In this document: positions 29,536 to 37,101 of the stretch, piece by piece | Position numbering within the stretch: position 1 is the stretch's first letter | Layout of the letters: each line of letters begins with the position of its first letter | Origin: CAZHON01 sp964534565 | Lineage (GTDB): Bacteria > Patescibacteriota > Gracilibacteria > Peribacterales > Peribacteraceae | Assembly: GCA_964534565.1 (NCBI GenBank) | Contig: CAZHON010000001.1 | Span: 62,001 to 126,000 of the forward strand | Direction: 5' to 3' | DNA length: 64,000 bases | Translations under genes and position numbers: made by a program | Notes under the pieces: generated by a model | Database searches by the model: none | Seen by the model: the letters and a program-made list of their open reading frames with translations, nothing else | What the model was told of the DNA's origin: nothing

Positions 29536-29853
29536 ATGTCTCGCTCGCTCAAAAAAGGCCCTTACATCGATGCAAATCTCCTGAAGAAGGTGATGGGCAT
29601 GGTCGAGCGTAGCGAAAAGAAGATCATCAAGACCTGGGCTCGCGACAGCGATATCCCACCGGAGTTCGTCGGATTCACCTTCGCAGTTCACAACGGGAAA
29701 GAATTCACTCCTGTCTACGTGACAGAACAGATGGTCGGTCACAAACTCGGTGAATTCTCCTGGACAACGAAATTCAAGAACCACGGCGGAAAGATGGCCG
29801 ATGCCAAGGAAGCAAACGCCGCTCCTGCTCCTGCTGCCGCTCCCAAGAAATAA
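29536..29853 (+). CDS. rpsS: Ribosomal protein S19
   Basis: 105 aa; 30S head, contacts S13. MSRSLKKGPYIDANLLKKV starts the family and TPVYVTEQMVGHKLGEFSWT is conserved. A short AAPAPAAAPKK tail extends the usual 90 or so residues. Start ATG 29536 follows a long run CTCTTTTTTCTCCCCCTT; the frame is open 117 nt upstream but shows no S19 sequence. Confidence 0.96.
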   Translation: MSRSLKKGPYIDANLLKKVMGMVERSEKKIIKTWARDSDIPPEFVGFTFAVHNGKEFTPVYVTEQMVGHKLGEFSWTTKFKNHGGKMADAKEANAAPAPAAAPKK

Positions 29854-29872
29854 CCTCTAGCCTCCAACTCTT

Positions 29873-30310
29873 ATGAAAGCTTATCTCCACTCAGCGCGCA
29901 TTGCTCCAAAGAAGGCGAACTTGATCGCCATGCTGGTGCGTGGCATGCCCGTGGAAGGCGCAGTGTCTCTCCTCGAGCGCACACATAAGAAGGGTGCTCG
30001 CCTCGTCGAGAAGCTCGTGAAGTCTGCAGTTGCAAACGCTTCCCACAACGACAAACAAGATGTGTCCCAGCTCTACGTGAAGACGATCGTCGTCAACCAG
30101 GGCACAGGACTCCAGCGCGGAGTACCGATGGCACGCGGTCGTATGCGCCCAATGACGAAGTTCATGAGTCACATCACGGTGGAATTGGGAGTTCGCACAC
30201 CAGGCAGCGAAAAGGCTTCCAAAAGCGCCAAAGCATCAGTAGTATCCAGGCCCGCAAAGAAGGCGGCTGCCAAGAAAACTTCCTCCGAATCTTCCTCACA
30301 TTCTTCCTAA
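29873..30310 (+). CDS. rplV: Ribosomal protein L22 with Lys/Ala/Ser tail
   Basis: 145 aa; lines the exit tunnel. Begins MKAYLHSARIAPKKANLIAM and has GRMRPMTKFMSHITVEL at the end of the fold. A tail of about 35 residues (RPAKKAAAKKTSSESS and more) follows; L22 normally stops near 110. CT-rich leader (CCAACTCTT). Confidence 0.95.
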   Translation: MKAYLHSARIAPKKANLIAMLVRGMPVEGAVSLLERTHKKGARLVEKLVKSAVANASHNDKQDVSQLYVKTIVVNQGTGLQRGVPMARGRMRPMTKFMSHITVELGVRTPGSEKASKSAKASVVSRPAKKAAAKKTSSESSSHSS

Positions 30311-30312
30311 CT

Positions 30313-30993
30313 ATGGGTCAGAAAGTTAACCCCAACGGCTTCCGTATCGGAATCACCCACATGTGGCCTTCCGTCTGGTTCGCACGTGGAAAGAAGTTCC
30401 GCGACTACTTGAAGCAGGATGTGGAGATCAAGCGTTACCTCAAGGGAAAGTTGAAGGAAGCAGGTATCAGCGATATCACGATCGACCGCGCCAAGAAGAC
30501 AGCTGTCACGATTGCTACAAGCAAGCCAGGAGTCGTGATCGGAAAGCAGGGCGCTGCAATCGAAGACCTCAAGAAAGATTTGGAAGGAAAGTTCGGTGGA
30601 TTCTTCGATGTTCAAATCGCAGAAGTCCGCAACCCAGATGCTGATGCAGAAGTAATTGCAGAAAGCATTCAGGGTCAGATCGAACGCCGCATGCCGTATC
30701 GCCGCGCTTGCAAGATGGCTGTTGAAAAGGCCGTCCAGGCAGGAGCTCTCGGAGTCAAAGTCCGCGTCAGCGGTCGCTTGAACGGAGCAGAAATCGCTCG
30801 CGACGACATGTTCAAGGATGGAAACATTCCACTCCAGACTCTCCGCGCAAACGTTCAGTACTCCGTCCGCCACGCCATCACGAAGTCCGGAACAATCGGT
30901 ATCAAGGTGTGGGTGTACAAGGGAATGGTCTTCAAGAACGTTCAACAAATGCAATCGACAGCTCTTACCAATGCTTCCGCCGCTTCCAAATAA
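30313..30993 (+). CDS. rpsC: Ribosomal protein S3
   Basis: 226 aa; forms the mRNA entry site of 30S and carries a KH domain (GVVIGKQGAAIEDLKKDL, about 75-95). The C-terminal domain has RAVK-type core sequence MPYRRACKMAVEKAVQAGA and KVRVSGRLNGAEIARDD. Two bases after rplV. Confidence 0.96.
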   Translation: MGQKVNPNGFRIGITHMWPSVWFARGKKFRDYLKQDVEIKRYLKGKLKEAGISDITIDRAKKTAVTIATSKPGVVIGKQGAAIEDLKKDLEGKFGGFFDVQIAEVRNPDADAEVIAESIQGQIERRMPYRRACKMAVEKAVQAGALGVKVRVSGRLNGAEIARDDMFKDGNIPLQTLRANVQYSVRHAITKSGTIGIKVWVYKGMVFKNVQQMQSTALTNASAASK

Positions 30994-30996
30994 CCC

Positions 30997-31419
30997 ATGT
31001 TAGAACCGAAGAAAATCATTTGGCGCAAACCACAACGTAACCGCGGCCGCTTCGGTGGCAATGCAACGAGTGGTGCTCAGTTGGCATTCGGTTCCATTGG
31101 ACTCAAGGCCATGAGCGGAGGAGAGCTGACAGCACGCCAAATCGAAGCTGCTCGCAAAGCGATCGCGCACGCCGCTCAGCGCGGTGGAAAAATGTGGATC
31201 CGCGTCTTCCCCCACACCGCCGTCACCCGCAAGGCTGCCGAGGTACCGATGGGAGCAGGAAAGGGTTCACTCGAATACTTTGCAACAGTGGTGTACCGCG
31301 GAACGATGTTGTTCGAAATGGACGGTTTGCCAGAGGCAACCGCTCGCGAGGCACTCCGCCTTGCTGCACACAAGCTTCCGATGAAGACCAAGATTGTTAC
31401 TCGTCTCCTTGCCGCTTAA
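30997..31419 (+). CDS. rplP: Ribosomal protein L16
   Basis: 140 aa; 50S, helps place tRNA in the A site. RNRGRFGGNATSGAQLAFGS and KMWIRVFPHTAVTRKAAEVP, then MGAGKGSLEYF, are family signatures. Four bases after rpsC; no Shine-Dalgarno. Confidence 0.96.
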   Translation: MLEPKKIIWRKPQRNRGRFGGNATSGAQLAFGSIGLKAMSGGELTARQIEAARKAIAHAAQRGGKMWIRVFPHTAVTRKAAEVPMGAGKGSLEYFATVVYRGTMLFEMDGLPEATAREALRLAAHKLPMKTKIVTRLLAA

Positions 31420-31423
31420 TTCC

Positions 31424-31687
31424 ATGAAGCACACTGCATCCGCCACCGAGCTTCGCAACATGCAACCAGCAGACCTGAAGAAGGAAGTTGCAGAACTGCG
31501 CACGATCTTGAGCAAGCAGCGCCTTGCAATCAAGCTTGGTGCTGAAAAGGATTCGCACAAGTATCAGACCGGAAAGCGCCAAGTCGCACGTTTGCTCACG
31601 GTGATTCGCGAAAAGGAACTTGGAGCAACTGCACCATTGAAGAAAGCCAAGAAAACCGCTAAAGTCTCCGCCCCCAAAGCAGCATGA
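31424..31687 (+). CDS. rpmC: Ribosomal protein L29 with Lys/Ala tail
   Basis: 87 aa; two-helix hairpin at the tunnel exit (TELRNMQPADLKKEVAELRT, KRQVARLLTVIREKEL). A basic tail PLKKAKKTAKVSAPKAA of about 20 residues is extra. Start ATG 31424, 4 nt after rplP. The stop overlaps the rpsQ start (ATGA). Confidence 0.93.
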   Translation: MKHTASATELRNMQPADLKKEVAELRTILSKQRLAIKLGAEKDSHKYQTGKRQVARLLTVIREKELGATAPLKKAKKTAKVSAPKAA

Positions 31688-32022
31688 CCACGATCCACGG
31701 CACCATCACATCGGCAAAGATGCAGAACACCGTTACGGTGACGACGCATCGTCAGGTCTTGCACCCGATCTACAAGAAGCGCTTCCGCGTCAGCAAGAAG
31801 TTCCTTGCAGACACGAACGGTATGCAGCTCAGCGTCGGGGACGAAGTCACGATTACAGAATGCCGCCCACTCTCCAAGCTCAAGCACTTCAAAGTTACAG
31901 AAGTAACGAAGAAGGTCGCTCAGGTCAGCGAAATGGGAGATGAAGCTGCTGTCCACTCCGCCATCCACCGCGAAAAGAAGGCTCCACAGTCTTCTGATTC
32001 CTCCGACTCCTCCTCCAAATGA
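31684..32022 (+). CDS. rpsQ: Ribosomal protein S17
   Basis: 112 aa; OB-fold 30S protein. TIHGTITSAKMQNTVTVTTH and HPIYKKRFRVSKKF are typical. A Ser/Asp-rich tail of about 25 residues is extra. Overlaps both neighbours by ATGA, so translation is probably coupled. Confidence 0.95.
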   Translation: MTTIHGTITSAKMQNTVTVTTHRQVLHPIYKKRFRVSKKFLADTNGMQLSVGDEVTITECRPLSKLKHFKVTEVTKKVAQVSEMGDEAAVHSAIHREKKAPQSSDSSDSSSK

Positions 32023-32390
32023 TCCAGCAATATACCTATCTGACGGTTGCCGATAACACGGGTGCAAAGACCGCGATGTGCGTGCTTGTGCTCGGAGGAA
32101 CCGGCCGACGCTACGCTGGAGTAGGGGATTTGATCATCGTATCCATCAAGGATGCAGATCCACGCGGAACAGTGAAGAAGAAGTCGGTCGAGACTGCAGT
32201 GGTTGTACGCACACGCCAAATCATCCGCCGCAAAGACGGCAGCACGCTCAAGTTCGATGAGAACGCATGCGTCATCGTCCAGAAAGGGGATTTGGTCCCA
32301 AAGGGTACTCGCGTCTTCGGACCGGTTGCTCGTGAACTCCGCCTCAAAGGATTCCAGAAAATTATTTCCCTCGCCCCCGACGTTCTATGA
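32019..32390 (+). CDS. rplN: Ribosomal protein L14
   Basis: 123 aa, standard length. MIQQYTYLTVADNTGAKTAM and KGDLVPKGTRVFGPVARELR are near-invariant. ATGA overlaps at both ends. Confidence 0.97.
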   Translation: MIQQYTYLTVADNTGAKTAMCVLVLGGTGRRYAGVGDLIIVSIKDADPRGTVKKKSVETAVVVRTRQIIRRKDGSTLKFDENACVIVQKGDLVPKGTRVFGPVARELRLKGFQKIISLAPDVL

Positions 32391-32923
32391 AAATCCGCAC
32401 GGGCGACCTCGTCCTGATCATCGCCGGCAAAGAGAAGGGAAAGAGCGGTCGTGTCATGCGCACGATTGCCGACAAGAACCGCGTGGTTGTCGAAGGAATG
32501 AACATGCGTGTCCGTCACGTGAAGAAGACCGTGCAGCAGGCAGGTCAGCGCATCACATTCGAAGCTTCTCTCAGTGCAAGTAACGTCATGATCCTCGACC
32601 CAAAGACGAAGAAGCCAACACGCATCGGTTACAAGATCGATCCGAAGAGCGGCTTCAAGACTCGCATTGCGAAAGTCAGCGGTGAAGTCATCAAGGCAGC
32701 CGCAATCACTGCTCCTGTGAAGTCCAAGGAAGACAAAGAGAAGATCAAGGACAAGGCAGTGAAGGCATCTGAAGAAGGTGCATCCAAGGCTCAGCCATTC
32801 TGGAAGCGCGGCGGAAAGTCCGCAGACCCAGCAGCCGCTGAAAGCCAGGACGCAAAGATGGCAAGCCACGTTGAACACCCGAATCCTCAAGCTACTCCAC
32901 GCCGTTCCCGCGAAAGCGCATAA
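32387..32923 (+). CDS. rplX: Ribosomal protein L24 with long C-terminal extension
   Basis: 178 aa against about 105 usual. The KOW fold is clear (KIRTGDLVLIIAGKEKGKSG, then RHVKKT and MILDPKTKKPTRIGYK). From about residue 105 a Lys/Ala/Glu-rich and then Pro/Arg/Ser-rich extension follows with no known domain. L24 is an early 50S assembly initiator. Confidence 0.94.
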   Translation: MKIRTGDLVLIIAGKEKGKSGRVMRTIADKNRVVVEGMNMRVRHVKKTVQQAGQRITFEASLSASNVMILDPKTKKPTRIGYKIDPKSGFKTRIAKVSGEVIKAAAITAPVKSKEDKEKIKDKAVKASEEGASKAQPFWKRGGKSADPAAAESQDAKMASHVEHPNPQATPRRSRESA

Positions 32924-32928
32924 CCCCC

Positions 32929-33498
32929 ATGGCATACGCAACCCTTCATGATCGGCTCCGCGGACCAATCCGTGATGCTCTCAAAAAAGAGCTTGGGATC
33001 AGCAATATCCATGCTCTTCCTGCCCTCACACAGGTGGTCGTCAACGTCGGTATCAACCGATCGAAGATGGAAGGAAAGGAAATGCAGGAGTACATCATTG
33101 ATTGTCTCAAGCGCATTACAGGCCAGAAGCCAACACTCCGCACCGCAAAGAAAGCTATTGCCGCCTTCAAGACTCGTCAGGGTCTCGTCGTCGGAGCCAT
33201 GGTCACTCTCCGCGGTCACCAGATGGAGGCATTCCTCGACCGCCTCGTCAGCTACGTCCTCCCACGCATCCGCGACTTCCGCGGTCTCCCAACAAAGTTG
33301 GACGGACACGGAAACTACGCAATCGGACTCAAGGAGAACTCCGTGTTCCCTGAAGTGCCATCGACGGATGGAGCCCGCAGTTTCGGACTCCAGATTCAAA
33401 TCACCACCAATGCAGGCAACGATGAGAACGCTCGCGCTCTCCTGAAACAGATTGGTATGCCATTTAGACCCTCCCGCTCTGTTGATTCTCAGAGCTAA
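32929..33498 (+). CDS. rplE: Ribosomal protein L5
   Basis: 189 aa; binds 5S rRNA. VVVNVGINRSKMEGKEM, the block KRITGQKPTLRTAKKAIAAF, and RIRDFRGLPTKLDGHGNY are diagnostic. Starts 5 nt after rplX. Confidence 0.97.
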   Translation: MAYATLHDRLRGPIRDALKKELGISNIHALPALTQVVVNVGINRSKMEGKEMQEYIIDCLKRITGQKPTLRTAKKAIAAFKTRQGLVVGAMVTLRGHQMEAFLDRLVSYVLPRIRDFRGLPTKLDGHGNYAIGLKENSVFPEVPSTDGARSFGLQIQITTNAGNDENARALLKQIGMPFRPSRSVDSQS

Positions 33499-33521
33499 AC
33501 CCCCCATACTGCCCGCCTCTT

Positions 33522-33746
33522 ATGGCTCGCATCTCCATTGTTATCAGCCAACGGCGTAAACTCGAAGCATTCCTCAAGGCGAAAGCCGAAGGGAAGAAGC
33601 CAGAGTTCTCCACTCGTGTGTATAACCGCTGCACATTGTGCTCGCGTCGCCACGGGTTCATGCGATTCTTCGGCATCTGCCGCATTTGCTTCCGCGAACT
33701 TGCCTCTAACGGCGAGATCCCGGGCGTCACCAAATCCTCCTGGTAA
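33522..33746 (+). CDS. rpsN: Ribosomal protein S14, zinc-binding type
   Basis: 74 aa. CTLCSRRHGFMRFFGICRIC gives two CxxC pairs for zinc, the short (type Z) S14. It is slightly longer than the 61-aa norm because of the insert KAKAEGKKPEFST near the N-terminus. CT-rich leader GCCCGCCTCTT. Confidence 0.95.
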   Translation: MARISIVISQRRKLEAFLKAKAEGKKPEFSTRVYNRCTLCSRRHGFMRFFGICRICFRELASNGEIPGVTKSSW

Positions 33747-33754
33747 ATCCCTCT

Positions 33755-34141
33755 ATGACATACGTCAACGACCCCATCGGCGACATGCTCACTCGCTTGC
33801 GCAATGCACAGAGCGCACGCAACAGCATGTGTCGCATCCCACACAGCAACCTCCGCAAGGCGCTTGCAGAAGTGCTCAAGGACCAGCAGTGGATCCAGGA
33901 TGTGTCCGTGATGGGTGAAGGAACGAAGAAGGAAATCATTGTGACCTTCATTCCCGGAAAGACGCTGACACTCTCTCGCGTCAGCAAGCCTGGACGACGC
34001 GTGTACTCCAAGAGCACCGACCTCAAACCTGTTCTTCGTGGATACGGCGTTGCCATCCTCACGACGAGCCAGGGTCTTATGACCGACAAAGACGCTAAGT
34101 TGAAGAAGCTTGGCGGTGAAGTTCTCTGTACCATCTCCTAA
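33755..34141 (+). CDS. rpsH: Ribosomal protein S8
   Basis: 128 aa; central 30S assembly protein and, in E. coli, the spc operon repressor. NDPIGDMLTRLRNAQSARN and GYGVAILTTSQGLMTDKDA are typical. 8 nt after rpsN. Confidence 0.97.
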   Translation: MTYVNDPIGDMLTRLRNAQSARNSMCRIPHSNLRKALAEVLKDQQWIQDVSVMGEGTKKEIIVTFIPGKTLTLSRVSKPGRRVYSKSTDLKPVLRGYGVAILTTSQGLMTDKDAKLKKLGGEVLCTIS

Positions 34142-34143
34142 CC

Positions 34144-34701
34144 ATGTCACGAATCGGACGCAAACCAGTGGCCCTTCCCTCCGGCGTAACAGTCGAGGTG
34201 AAGACAGGAGTTGTCACGGTCAAAGGACCGAAGGGCACTCTCACATACACGCTTCTCCCAGAAGTCAGCCTCGAGGTTGGCGAGAAAGAAGTGGTCATCG
34301 CTCGCATCAATGATGAGGCTCAGTCCAAGGCACGCCATGGTCTGACCCGCGCGATTGTTGCAAACATGGTCCAGGGCACATCTGCTGGATACGCAAAGAC
34401 ACTCGAGATCATCGGAGTCGGTTTCAAGGCCGCACTCAAGCCAAAGGTTCTCGAACTCCAACTTGGATTCTCCCACCCTGTGCACTTCGCGATTCCAGAA
34501 GGAGTCACGATCACGCAGGACGAAAAGAACAAGAACATGATCACAATCAGCGGTATCGACAAGCAGCTTGTCGGTCAGACGGCCGCTCAGATCCGCGAAC
34601 TCAAACCACCAGAGCCATATAAGGGTAAGGGTATCAAATACTCCGACGAGACCATCCGCCGCAAGGTCGGTAAGGCCGCCGCTTCCAAGTCCGCTGCTTA
34701 A
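34144..34701 (+). CDS. rplF: Ribosomal protein L6
   Basis: 185 aa; two repeated folds. MSRIGRKPVALPSGV, TVKGPKGTL and the C-terminal PEPYKGKGIKYSDETIRRK are signatures. Two bases after rpsH. Confidence 0.97.
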   Translation: MSRIGRKPVALPSGVTVEVKTGVVTVKGPKGTLTYTLLPEVSLEVGEKEVVIARINDEAQSKARHGLTRAIVANMVQGTSAGYAKTLEIIGVGFKAALKPKVLELQLGFSHPVHFAIPEGVTITQDEKNKNMITISGIDKQLVGQTAAQIRELKPPEPYKGKGIKYSDETIRRKVGKAAASKSAA

Positions 34702-34706
34702 TCCCC

Positions 34707-35051
34707 ATGAAACTCACCAAGCTCCAACTCCGGCTCGCTCGCAAGAAGCGCATTCGTGCAACAGTCTCTGGTACGGCAGAGTGCCCACGTTTGGCTGTCT
34801 ATCGCTCTCTCAAGAACGTCTCTGCTCAGTTGATCGACGACGTTGCCCAAAAGACCCTCGCAGCTGCAAGCACGATGGAGGCAAAGGCAAACGGAAACGT
34901 TGCTGGAGCCACGAAGGTCGGCGCTCTCCTCGCCAAGAAGGCGAAGGACGCAGGCATTACAACCGTTGTCTTCGATCGCAATGGCTACCGCTACCACGGT
35001 GCCGTGAAAGCTCTCGCCGATGGCGCCCGCGAAGGCGGTCTCAAATTCTAA
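34707..35051 (+). CDS. rplR: Ribosomal protein L18
   Basis: 114 aa; binds 5S rRNA with L5. RPRLAVYRS appears as CPRLAVYRSLKNVSAQ and the C-terminus is RYHGAVKALADGAREGGL. Five bases after rplF. Confidence 0.96.
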   Translation: MKLTKLQLRLARKKRIRATVSGTAECPRLAVYRSLKNVSAQLIDDVAQKTLAAASTMEAKANGNVAGATKVGALLAKKAKDAGITTVVFDRNGYRYHGAVKALADGAREGGLKF

Positions 35052-35079
35052 TTCTACCCCTCCCTCCAGCTTCCTACCC

Positions 35080-35703
35080 ATGGCTAAGACTTCTTCTCCC
35101 GACAGGCAAGGACATCGCGGTCGCCGTGACCGTGAGCCAAGCGAATTCTCCGAGACAACGCTCAGCGTTGATCGCGTGACACGCGTGGTAAAGGGAGGAC
35201 GCCGCATGCGCTTCCGCGCAGTGGTTGTTGTCGGTAACAAGAAGGGAAAGGTGGGACTCGGAACCGGAAAGGCAAACGAAGTGCAGGCTGCAGTCCAGAA
35301 GGCAACGAAGGACGCAAAGCGCATGATGATCAAGATCCCGCTCGTGAAGGGAACGATCCCATACCAGGTTGATTCCAAGCACAAGTCCGCAAAGATCCGT
35401 CTTCTCCCTGCAAGCGAAGGAACAGGAATCATCGCCGGTGGAGCATTGCGTGTGATCTTGGACCACGCAGGAGTTCGTAACGTGTTCGGAAAGCGATTTG
35501 GAACCCGCAACAAGCTCGTGAACGCTCAGTGCACCATCAAGGCACTCGCAACGCTCGCAGGAGTGCGCGTCGAAATCAAAGACGACGAAGTTGCAGTTGT
35601 GGAGCAGTCTGTGCCAACCGTGAAAGAGGTGTCCCGCAAGGATGCTGTTGAGCACAACGCAAAGGCACGCCGCGCAACAGACGAAGGAGCTGAACAGGCG
35701 TAA
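35080..35703 (+). CDS. rpsE: Ribosomal protein S5
   Basis: 207 aa; 30S decoding fidelity and mRNA unwinding. RVTRVVKGGRRMRFRAVVVV and the LRVILDHAGVRNVFGKRFGT region are family-typical. An Arg-rich N-terminus and an acidic C-terminal tail flank the fold. Start ATG 35080 (MAKTSSPDR), after TTCCTACCC; the frame is open 60 nt upstream but overlaps rplR. It is the last ribosomal gene before the block of three other genes; rpmD (L30), expected next, is absent. Confidence 0.96.
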   Translation: MAKTSSPDRQGHRGRRDREPSEFSETTLSVDRVTRVVKGGRRMRFRAVVVVGNKKGKVGLGTGKANEVQAAVQKATKDAKRMMIKIPLVKGTIPYQVDSKHKSAKIRLLPASEGTGIIAGGALRVILDHAGVRNVFGKRFGTRNKLVNAQCTIKALATLAGVRVEIKDDEVAVVEQSVPTVKEVSRKDAVEHNAKARRATDEGAEQA

Positions 35704-35726
35704 GCCACAATAGCGAAAGCAGCAAT

Positions 35727-35751
35727 AGAGGCTTTACCGAAGCCTCTTTCT
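35727..35751 (+). terminator. Terminator after rpsE
   Basis: AGAGGCTT, loop TACCG, AAGCCTCT, then TTCTT. It ends the first ribosomal transcript and so splits the spc operon. Confidence 0.88.
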
Positions 35752-35757
35752 TGAATA

Positions 35758-35785
35758 TTGACAAAAATGAAAATTAAAGTATAGT
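35758..35785 (+). promoter_or_regulatory. Near-consensus promoter of the 363-aa gene
   Basis: TTGACA (35758-35763), 16 nt, TATAGT (35780-35785). Expected start near 35791-35792. Confidence 0.85.
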
Positions 35786-35790
35786 GCCTG

Positions 35791-35935
35791 CGTTCGCTTT
35801 TGAGGAAGCGAACGATATTCGGTTACGTTCATTCACAATCAACGTCCTTTTTACCCTTTAGCTCAATGGAGGAGAGCGACAAGGAGCATTCTTTTTTACT
35901 ACTGTTTCTCAAACAACTCTGAAGGAAAGCTGAAC
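35791..35935 (+). promoter_or_regulatory. Structured leader with several GGA motifs
   Basis: The transcript would begin with a perfect 9-bp hairpin CGTTCGCTT-TTGAGG-AAGCGAACG, which presents GAGGA in its loop (GGA 35804-35806). More GGA motifs: AATGGAGGAG (35865-35874), ACAAGGAGC (35879-35887, close to the CsrA core ACAnGGA) and the Shine-Dalgarno GAAGGAAAG (35921-35929). This spacing of GGA sites is what CsrA targets look like; binding itself is inferred. Confidence 0.5.
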
Positions 35936-37027
35936 ATGAGTACTGTTTCTCGCGACCAAGGTCGCAAAAACCGTGACGTGAGTGCATCGCAATTCGGTGA
36001 AGACACCCCCGTTCTGTGGGAAGGGGAACGCATCGTGCGTACCTTCTTGCAAGGGCAACTCTCCGGCTCGATCGAGTCGAAGGCGTTCGTCCATATCCTA
36101 CGGGGGATCCCAACGGTATCCGTCGTCTTGTACGACGCCGATGGGCACCCGGAACAACGCCTCGACGTCGGGCTGAAGCAAGACCCTATCGACCTCGTGA
36201 AAGCGTTTCGCGTGTTCTGCTTGTTCGACGCGTTGCCGTCGATCAATCTGACGTCGGAACAGTTCAAAGCGTGGTCGACGGCTCTCGTGAGTGCCATCTT
36301 CCATCCCGATGTGCTCAAGCGCGATCGCCGATTGAGTCATGAAATCGGCAAACTGCAGGCCATGATCGGTCAGGAACGGTTCGCGGCACTGAGCGAAAGC
36401 TGGCCGACGCACCTCGATCGCGTCGTCACAACGTGTGCGAACGCGCATATCGGATTCGACGCCGATGCGCTGTCGCAAGCGATGGCTGACGGAAAGATTC
36501 CCGTGACGAACTACTTGATCCGCGAGTATGGGGTCGAACACCCCGACGCTCGTGCCAAGCGGCTCGTCGACGAAGAAACTTACCTGAAGCAGTTCGATGC
36601 GCCGATCGCAGCGGTCTGTCAGTCGCTTCGGATCGATGTCGAAGCCAATCGGCAAAGTTGCCGTCGGCTGATGTTGGAACTTCGTTCCATCGACATGACT
36701 GCCGTCGATCTTTGCATCGGAGTTCTGGCGTGGCGTCTTCTTGCTTCCGTGCAAGCCCGGCAATCGCGCATGACGGTTTCGCAGACCTTCGCCTCGAAAC
36801 TCTTCGGTCTGCCGTTCGGCGGCGATGTGTTGTTGTTGGAAAGTTCCCACGATGCTGAAGCGCCTCACCCGGCCGTCATGCATCTAGATTGCCTCCAGCA
36901 GGCGATTGCACTTGCGACGAAAGTCACCGGCTCGAAACGCAAAGCCCGGAAGTTCCAGTGGGCCATCGACGGAATCGTCACGGAACTCACAGCGACCCAA
37001 ATCGCGAAGAAGAAGGACGTTCGATAA
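35936..37027 (+). CDS. Unknown protein, 363 aa, inserted between rpsE and rplO
   Basis: Not recognised. Soluble, mixed helix and strand, no signal peptide or membrane helix. Recognisable only as a globular protein: an N-terminal strand-rich part (VLWEGERIVRTFLQGQLSGS, VVLYDADGHPEQRLDV), a helical middle, and a basic C-terminus (KVTGSKRKARKFQWAIDG). Codon use (many TCG, GTC, CGA) differs from the ribosomal genes around it, and it has a Shine-Dalgarno, its own consensus promoter and its own terminator. It is a candidate for late acquisition and for CsrA control. Confidence 0.8.
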   Translation: MSTVSRDQGRKNRDVSASQFGEDTPVLWEGERIVRTFLQGQLSGSIESKAFVHILRGIPTVSVVLYDADGHPEQRLDVGLKQDPIDLVKAFRVFCLFDALPSINLTSEQFKAWSTALVSAIFHPDVLKRDRRLSHEIGKLQAMIGQERFAALSESWPTHLDRVVTTCANAHIGFDADALSQAMADGKIPVTNYLIREYGVEHPDARAKRLVDEETYLKQFDAPIAAVCQSLRIDVEANRQSCRRLMLELRSIDMTAVDLCIGVLAWRLLASVQARQSRMTVSQTFASKLFGLPFGGDVLLLESSHDAEAPHPAVMHLDCLQQAIALATKVTGSKRKARKFQWAIDGIVTELTATQIAKKKDVR

Positions 37028-37034
37028 ATAAGAT

Positions 37035-37050
37035 GAGGCGGCATGCCGCC
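37035..37050. repeat. Perfect 16-bp palindrome
   Basis: AGGCGGCATGCCGCCT, 8 nt after the stop and before the terminator. With no loop it is more like a protein-binding site or a tight hairpin than a terminator. Confidence 0.5.
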
Positions 37051-37069
37051 TGGTCATATTCGTAACCGA

Positions 37070-37101
37070 GAAGCGCAGGTCACACCGACCTGCGCTTTTC
37101 T
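37070..37101 (+). terminator. Terminator between convergent genes
   Basis: AAGCGCAGGTC, loop ACACC, GACCTGCGCTT followed by TTCTT. The stem is perfect (11 bp). Confidence 0.92.
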
